Shown here in pieces: positions 19,726-24,368 of a stretch of 24,368 nt of DNA. Position numbers and translations under genes: made by a program. The notes below the pieces were generated by a model. The model saw only the letters and a program-made list of their open reading frames with translations, did no database searches and was not told where the DNA came from. Position 1 is the stretch's first letter; each line of letters opens with the position of its first letter. This DNA comes from Nitrospirota bacterium (lineage in GTDB: Bacteria; Nitrospirota; 9FT-COMBO-42-15; HDB-SIOI813). The stretch covers positions 1 to 24,368 of the forward strand of contig JACROQ010000128.1 in the NCBI GenBank assembly GCA_016214375.1, written 5' to 3'.

Positions 19726-22248
19726 TCATACCACGATATTGACCAGCTTTTCCTGTACGACAAAGACCTTCCGGGGGGGCTTCCCTCCAAGGAGACCTGT
19801 GATCCTCTCATCTGAAAGCGCCCGTCTCCGGATCTCCTCCTCAGGCGTGCCCGCAGGGACCGTTATCTTGCTCCTCACCTTCCCATTGATCTGGATGACA
19901 ATAAGCCTCTCCTCCTCTTGGGCGATCTCGGTGCAATAGATAGGCCAGGGGACTCCGGTTACAGAAGACTCATATCCCATCATCTCCCACATCTCTTCAG
20001 TAATATGCGGTGCAAAGGGGGACAAGAGGAGGATCAGGCTGTCGAGGGACTCCTTCATGACATACAGAAATCCCTCATCTCCTGCACGGCCCTCATGGGG
20101 AACGAGATAAATATTGTTCACCATCTCCATAATAAAACTGATGGCGGTATTAAAATGAAAGACTTCGATGTTCTCACTGACCTTCTTGATGGTCTGATGG
20201 ACGACCTTCCGGAGCCTTTTTAAATCCTCGGGTAATCCGGCGCCGATCTCATCCAGCCGGTTTCTGTATTGATGGATGCCTCTCACCTTTAAATTCAGTT
20301 GGGGATTCAGGCAGGGGGCAAGATCCGCCACCTTTCTATAGACCCTCGACAGGAACCGAAAGGCGCCTTCCACACCCCGGTCGCTCCAGTCGAGGTCCTT
20401 CTCAGGCGGCGCTGCAAAGAGCGAAAAGAGCCTTGCGGTATCCGCCCCATAGGTCCCGATCAGATAGTCAGGATCAACCACGTTCCCCTTGGACTTTGAC
20501 ATCTTTGCCCCGTCTTTGATGACCATCCCCTGAGTTAATAGATTGGCAAAGGGCTCATTCACAGCGATCAGGCCGAGGTCACGGATCACCTTGGTAAAGA
20601 ATCTGGCATAGAGGAGGTGGAGGACGGCATGCTCAATGCCGCCGATGTACTGGTCCACATTCATCCAGTAGGAGACCGCCTGCTTATCAAAAGGGAGATG
20701 ATCTGTCTTAGGGGAACCATACCGGAGGAAATACCAGGACGAATCGACAAAGGTGTCCATGGTATCCGTCTCCCTCCGCGCCTCTCCGCCGCAGGAGGGA
20801 CAATGGGCCTTCACAAAGCCCTGGACCTGGTGAAGCGGGGAACCTCCTTTGCCTGTAAAGGCGACATCCCTTGGAAGAACGACAGGGAGGGCATCCTCCG
20901 GCACAGGGACAACACCGCATCGATCGCAATAGATAATCGGTATCGGGGTCCCCCAGTATCTCTGCCGCGAGACCCCCCAGTCCCGGATCTTGTAATTCAC
21001 TGTCCTCTTCCCCAGCCCCTCCTGTTCTATATATCCAGCGATCTTCTCTATCGCCTCTGGAGACGGGACCCCGCTAAACAGCCCTGAATTGACCAGCGGT
21101 CCCTCGTCAGTATAGGCCGCGGTCATCGTTCCTTCTGAAAGAGTCTCCTCTCTATTCTGGATGACCACCCTCATCGGGAGGTGGTACTTCTTTGCAAACT
21201 CAAAGTCCCTCTGGTCATGCGCTGGAACGGCCATGATGGCCCCTGTCCCATACTCCATCAGGACAAAGTTGGCAACCCACACCGGTATCTTCTTCTGTGT
21301 CAGCGGGTTGATCGCATATCTGCCGGTGCATACCCCCTCCTTCTCAACATCCTCCGCAGTCCTGATGACCCTATCCTGGTGTTTAACCCGCTCGACAAGG
21401 GCACGCACGGCTGCCTCTGCCTCAGTCCCCCTGATCAACGACTCTACAAGGGGATGTTCCGGGGCAAGACTCATGAATGTAGCCCCAAACAGGGTATCAG
21501 GCCTGGTCGTGAATATCCGGATTGCCCCATCCCCTGCGGCAAGGGGAAAGTCTACCTCTACGCCGGCGCTCTTGCCGATCCAGTTCCTCTGCATGATCAG
21601 CACCCTCTCCGGCCATCCGGTAAGCCTGTCACACCCTGCCAGGAGCTCCTCTGCATACTCCGTAATCTTAAAGAACCACTGCTCAAGCTCCTTTTGATCT
21701 ACGACAGAACTGCACCTCCAGCACTGACCATCAATGACCTGTTCATTGGCCAGCACGGTCTCGCAGGAATTACACCAGTTCACGCTTGATCTGCGTTTAT
21801 AGGCCAGCCCCTTCTCATACATCTTTAAGAAGAACCACTGATTCCATTTGTAATAAGCAGGATCGCAGGTCGTGACCTCGCGGTCCCAGTCATAGGAGAG
21901 CCCCATCTTCCTGAGCTGATCCCTCATATAGGCGATATTGTCATAGGTCCAGACAACAGGGTGCACCCCTTTGTCGATGGCCGCATTCTCAGCCGGGAGG
22001 CCAAAGGCATCCCACCCCATCGGGTGGAGAACATTATAGCCGCGCGTCTTCTTATAGCGCGCCACCACATCCCCGATGGCGTAATTGCGCACATGCCCCA
22101 TGTGGATCCTGCCGGAGGGATAGGGGAACATTTCAAGGCAGTAGTACTTGGCTTTGGAGGGGTCTTCCGTAACCCTGAACGTCTGATGCTCAGCCCAGTA
22201 GCGCTGCCACTTCGTCTCGATCTTTTTGGGTTCGTATTTGGATGTCAT
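19726..22248 (-). CDS. leuS: Leucyl-tRNA synthetase
   Basis: Class I synthetase charging tRNA(Leu). It is 840 aa, bacterial-type length. HIGH motif in MFPYPSGRIHMGHVRNYAIG; KMSKS motif in GAKMSKSKGNVVDPDYLIGTYGAD; a CP1 editing domain (FTTRPDTLFGATFMSLAPEH, GTGAIMAVPAHDQRDFEFA) and the Cys-rich zinc inserts CNSCETVL...CWRC and CPSCGGEAR. The anticodon-binding and C-terminal domains end in KLVNIVV. The ribosome-binding site AGGGGA in AAAGGGGACAGATG is formed by the same edge sequence as the palindrome family. The start is 9 nt after the preceding gene and the stop overlaps the upstream lptE ATG. Confidence 0.97.
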   Translation of the reverse strand: MTSKYEPKKIETKWQRYWAEHQTFRVTEDPSKAKYYCLEMFPYPSGRIHMGHVRNYAIGDVVARYKKTRGYNVLHPMGWDAFGLPAENAAIDKGVHPVVWTYDNIAYMRDQLRKMGLSYDWDREVTTCDPAYYKWNQWFFLKMYEKGLAYKRRSSVNWCNSCETVLANEQVIDGQCWRCSSVVDQKELEQWFFKITEYAEELLAGCDRLTGWPERVLIMQRNWIGKSAGVEVDFPLAAGDGAIRIFTTRPDTLFGATFMSLAPEHPLVESLIRGTEAEAAVRALVERVKHQDRVIRTAEDVEKEGVCTGRYAINPLTQKKIPVWVANFVLMEYGTGAIMAVPAHDQRDFEFAKKYHLPMRVVIQNREETLSEGTMTAAYTDEGPLVNSGLFSGVPSPEAIEKIAGYIEQEGLGKRTVNYKIRDWGVSRQRYWGTPIPIIYCDRCGVVPVPEDALPVVLPRDVAFTGKGGSPLHQVQGFVKAHCPSCGGEARRETDTMDTFVDSSWYFLRYGSPKTDHLPFDKQAVSYWMNVDQYIGGIEHAVLHLLYARFFTKVIRDLGLIAVNEPFANLLTQGMVIKDGAKMSKSKGNVVDPDYLIGTYGADTARLFSLFAAPPEKDLDWSDRGVEGAFRFLSRVYRKVADLAPCLNPQLNLKVRGIHQYRNRLDEIGAGLPEDLKRLRKVVHQTIKKVSENIEVFHFNTAISFIMEMVNNIYLVPHEGRAGDEGFLYVMKESLDSLILLLSPFAPHITEEMWEMMGYESSVTGVPWPIYCTEIAQEEERLIVIQINGKVRSKITVPAGTPEEEIRRRALSDERITGLLGGKPPRKVFVVQEKLVNIVV

Positions 22249-22257
22249 CTGTCCCCT

Positions 22258-22773
22258 TTACTCACTTTCCCCCCAGTTCAGGGAATCGCCGATCTGGATG
22301 AGCGTCTGTTCATCCCCTTCTGCATAAGGATGTTTCGATATGTGCACATCCACACAACTTCCCTTGTACACAAAGTAAAAGTTAGCATTGACAGATTTTA
22401 AACTCAGCCCCTGGATCTCAGCGTCAAAAACATACAACACCTGAGAGAGGCGCTCTGTATCAGAAATCCGGATGGTGGTTTTATCGATAAAAGGATTCAG
22501 CGCCGCCTTCTCCCAATAAGTGGAGCGGCACTCGGCATTCCCCCCGGAATCCCACGGTTCAACGTGAAAAGAAAATACGATACCGCTCTCTAAATCCTGG
22601 GCCATGTAACTGAATCGTTCGCCTGCAGACACTGTTTGAGCCTCAGCGCCTGATGGTATGTCAAAAGAGAGCTGCCAGCCGTGCCCTGGCACCGTTACCG
22701 AATGAAGCTCTGCCCGGACTTGCGAAGCCGAAAACAAAATCAGAAACGAAAATAGAAAAAAATGACCTTTCAT
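22258..22773 (-). CDS. Secreted or periplasmic protein of unknown function
   Basis: A 171-aa protein I do not recognise. Residues 1-21 form a signal peptide (MKGHFFLFSFLILFSASQVRA, cut probably after VRA). The mature part is beta-rich (LHSVTVPGHGWQLSFDIPSG, GIVFSFHVEPWDSG, LYVFDAEIQGLSLKSVNANF, SCVDVHISKHPYAEGD) and has two Cys residues (in NAECRS and GSCVD) that could form a disulfide. It is transcribed in the direction of leuS, 9 nt upstream of it, so it may share the operon. A 13-bp tandem duplication sits upstream of its start. Confidence 0.8.
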   Translation of the reverse strand: MKGHFFLFSFLILFSASQVRAELHSVTVPGHGWQLSFDIPSGAEAQTVSAGERFSYMAQDLESGIVFSFHVEPWDSGGNAECRSTYWEKAALNPFIDKTTIRISDTERLSQVLYVFDAEIQGLSLKSVNANFYFVYKGSCVDVHISKHPYAEGDEQTLIQIGDSLNWGESE

Positions 22774-22784
22774 GACAGCACCTC

Positions 22785-22810
22785 CTCAACTTGCCGGCTC
22801 AACTTGCCGG
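22785..22810. repeat. 13-bp tandem duplication upstream of the secreted-protein gene
   Basis: CTCAACTTGCCGG occurs twice back to back (22785-22797, 22798-22810) in the leader region of the gene starting at 22773. The rest of the 216-bp gap to 22989 shows an AAAAGGGGACAAAC edge (22911-22923) like the palindrome family's and a GAAAGG/CCTTTC hairpin (22931-22946), but no gene. Confidence 0.8.
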
Positions 22811-22989
22811 AACTCACTGGTTTATCAACTGAACCATGGAACATTTATTTACGTGATTGCGGCCAAGGTATTTTATGACTACGGGGCAAGGACTGTCAAT
22901 GAAGAAAAACAAAAGGGGACAAACAAGGGTGAAAGGGTTACCTTTCCCGAACTACAGAAACCGGGACAGGATTAAGACATATACTCTCT

Positions 22990-24368
22990 CTATATCGCCG
23001 GGACGATTTCTCTTTTTTGTCTCTCTGGAAGTTTAACAAATATCTCGATAAGTCCTCTGATGCCGATGGAAGAGATTATGTTATACATCATGGCCAGGTA
23101 GGCAAGTATCATCAGGCTCCCGAAGAAGGCGGCGATAATCATATGGGGCTGAAAGGTTGTATCACCGGGGTATACTGCCCTTCTTAGCATGCCGTCCATC
23201 CCGGCAAAGCCCATCGCCACAGACATCCCGATTCCACCTATGAGATGTGCCCAGAAATGAAAGTTGGTCAACGACTTGCTCTTTAATTCCACATTGTTTG
23301 TCAGCATCGGAAAAAGGGCATAAAGGGCTGCGTACAGTGTCATGCCCAACCCCACCAGCATCTGCATATGGGCATGAGAACCGATGACCCACTGTGTATT
23401 ATGGAGGATTCGGTTCATCCCAAGATCTGCCTGTATAATACCGGCAGGCACCCCAAGGGAAAATCCTAGTATCCCGCCCAGCAGGAATTTCAATGGCGGC
23501 GTCATCTTTAAGGGGCGGGCCTGCCATAATGTCGCGAGTGTGATAAAGCCGGCAATCCCCATGGTAACAAGCTCAAATGCAGTCACCATCTCCCCTGAAA
23601 CTATCTTCATGAGGTTTGGCTGTGCTTGATCAGATAGAAGATGATGTCCCCAGACATTCCATGAGACCACCAGTTCAACCAATAGGGCTGCACGGGCTAT
23701 ATTCTGCATAAAAAGCGGCTTTCCGGATATTAGAGTGGCCAGCAGATACCACGTCCCTGCCACATAGATTAAGACCAACCCGTCTGCAATGAGGTCAAGC
23801 CCCCACCAGTAGATCAGTAGATGTTCTTGTATATAAGTGCATCCAACCACCCTGCTGAAAGGTGGGTCCCCATTAAGGTGTAAATGGCATGGACCAAAAA
23901 GATCACTGACGCCCCGCCCAGGACAACGGCATCCAGCACAGTATCAATTGTGCCGCGGAAAATGGCCACAACAGGCAGTGGCATGATCGGCTCTTTTTCG
24001 ATTCCCTTTCGTGCTATCCTGCGATAAAGGTTGATAAACCCGTCAATGCCCAGGGCGGACAGGAGCATCGGCCCAATAGGTTTTTTCTGGTCGCGCTGGT
24101 GAAAGACTGTGGCAAAGATGTTATAACAAAAAACGAAAATCCCCCCCATAAGGAGAATATTACCTATGGCAAATGTTCCCAAGGCATAAGGCGAAAACTC
24201 TTTAGAGACAGGGAGTGGCCAGTAGTTGGTATAAAGTGCAGCATAACGGAAGAAGAAGGAGCTGATCCAGATAAGACCTGCACCGGCTGTCATCGATATC
24301 CATGTTAGTTCTGCAAGTCTCTGACTATAAATGCTCTTTCCCAGTAAGGTAGGTACAAGGAAATAAAA
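22990..24368 (-). pseudogene. Heme-copper oxidase / NO reductase-like subunit I, frameshifted and partial
   Basis: Two adjoining frames make one polytopic protein that begins beyond the right edge. The first frame (24368 to 23814) covers YFLVPTLLGKSIYSQRLAEL, YTNYWPLP and several membrane segments and ends ALIYKNIY-stop. The second (from about 23850 to 22990) continues WWGLDLIADGLVLIYVAGTW, WNVWGHHLLSDQ (His-His of the Cu site) and HNTQWVIGSHAHMQM (heme His ligands). An exact 8-bp tandem duplication (CAGTAGAT, 23807-23822) lies at the join; removing one copy restores IYKNIYWWGLDLIADG. The helix VI ligand position that is His in cNOR (WWxxHLWVEG, from memory) is Asp here. Either a real broken gene, a phase-variable one, or an assembly error. 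Confidence 0.8.
23807..23822. repeat. 8-bp tandem duplication causing a frameshift
   Basis: CAGTAGAT appears twice in succession. One unit removed gives a continuous frame for the heme-copper oxidase-like gene on the minus strand; with both, the frame ends at a TGA inside the duplication. Confidence 0.85.

Noticed and set aside
19569..19811. Minus-strand ORF with a SERSEES peptide
   Set aside because: This peptide is the well-known spurious translation of the GTCATTCTGA repeat; the frame also overlaps leuS and lptE.

Overview
The window is a stretch of chromosome from a Gram-negative bacterium. LptE, MurJ and a UDP-GlcNAc pathway indicate an outer membrane, and GatCAB indicates indirect tRNA amidation. 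Gene content and the abundance of small dispersed repeats would fit Nitrospirota or a neighbouring deep lineage, but that is a guess from general resemblance. No rRNA, tRNA or CRISPR array was seen.

Layout. (1) 1-9482, all minus strand, one long housekeeping block read right to left: DUF502 membrane protein, glmU, glmS, uvrD/pcrA, gatC, panD, gatA, gatB (cut by the left edge). Nearly every larger gap in this block holds a repeat: a MITE-like copy between glmU and glmS, another between gatC and panD, a third related palindrome between panD and gatA, and a roughly 230-bp heptamer array between gatA and gatB. gatA appears to start at CTG. (2) 9591-10151: a shortened YggU/DUF167 gene converging on, and overlapping, a CBS-pair protein. 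(3) 10437-15960, a lower-GC accessory island: a nucleotidyltransferase/HEPN pair, a solitary MNT nucleotidyltransferase, an AAA/DUF4143 ATPase, a ParE-type toxin with its antitoxin, a nonsense-mutated HicB, a TIR-domain protein, a membrane-anchored unknown, and scrambled remnants of a tyrosine recombinase and an IS91-like transposase. (4) 15964-22773: murJ, rpsT (plus strand), holA, lptE, leuS and a secreted unknown. (5) 22990-24368: a heme-copper oxidase/NO-reductase-like subunit I, broken by an 8-bp tandem duplication and cut by the right edge.

Main theme. A family of long, near-perfect palindromes shares an outer edge (GGGGACA or GGGGTCA) and an inner T-rich edge, but has a different stem core at each locus. 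At least six copies lie between 11309 and 19722. Several are fused into coding sequence: they supply the C-terminal tail and stop of the ParE toxin, the TIR protein and MurJ, and part of the signal peptide of LptE. Other small repeats enter UvrD, LptE and the gatA stop codon. The pattern resembles Rickettsia-type palindromic elements that are captured in frame. One copy, beside the TIR gene, looks like a hybrid of two other family members, which suggests that half-elements recombine.

Working together: GlmS and GlmU make UDP-GlcNAc for peptidoglycan and LPS; MurJ flips lipid II and LptE helps insert LPS; GatCAB and LeuRS serve translation with S20; HolA and UvrD serve replication and repair. 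The island genes are toxin-antitoxin and defence-like and are probably horizontally acquired.
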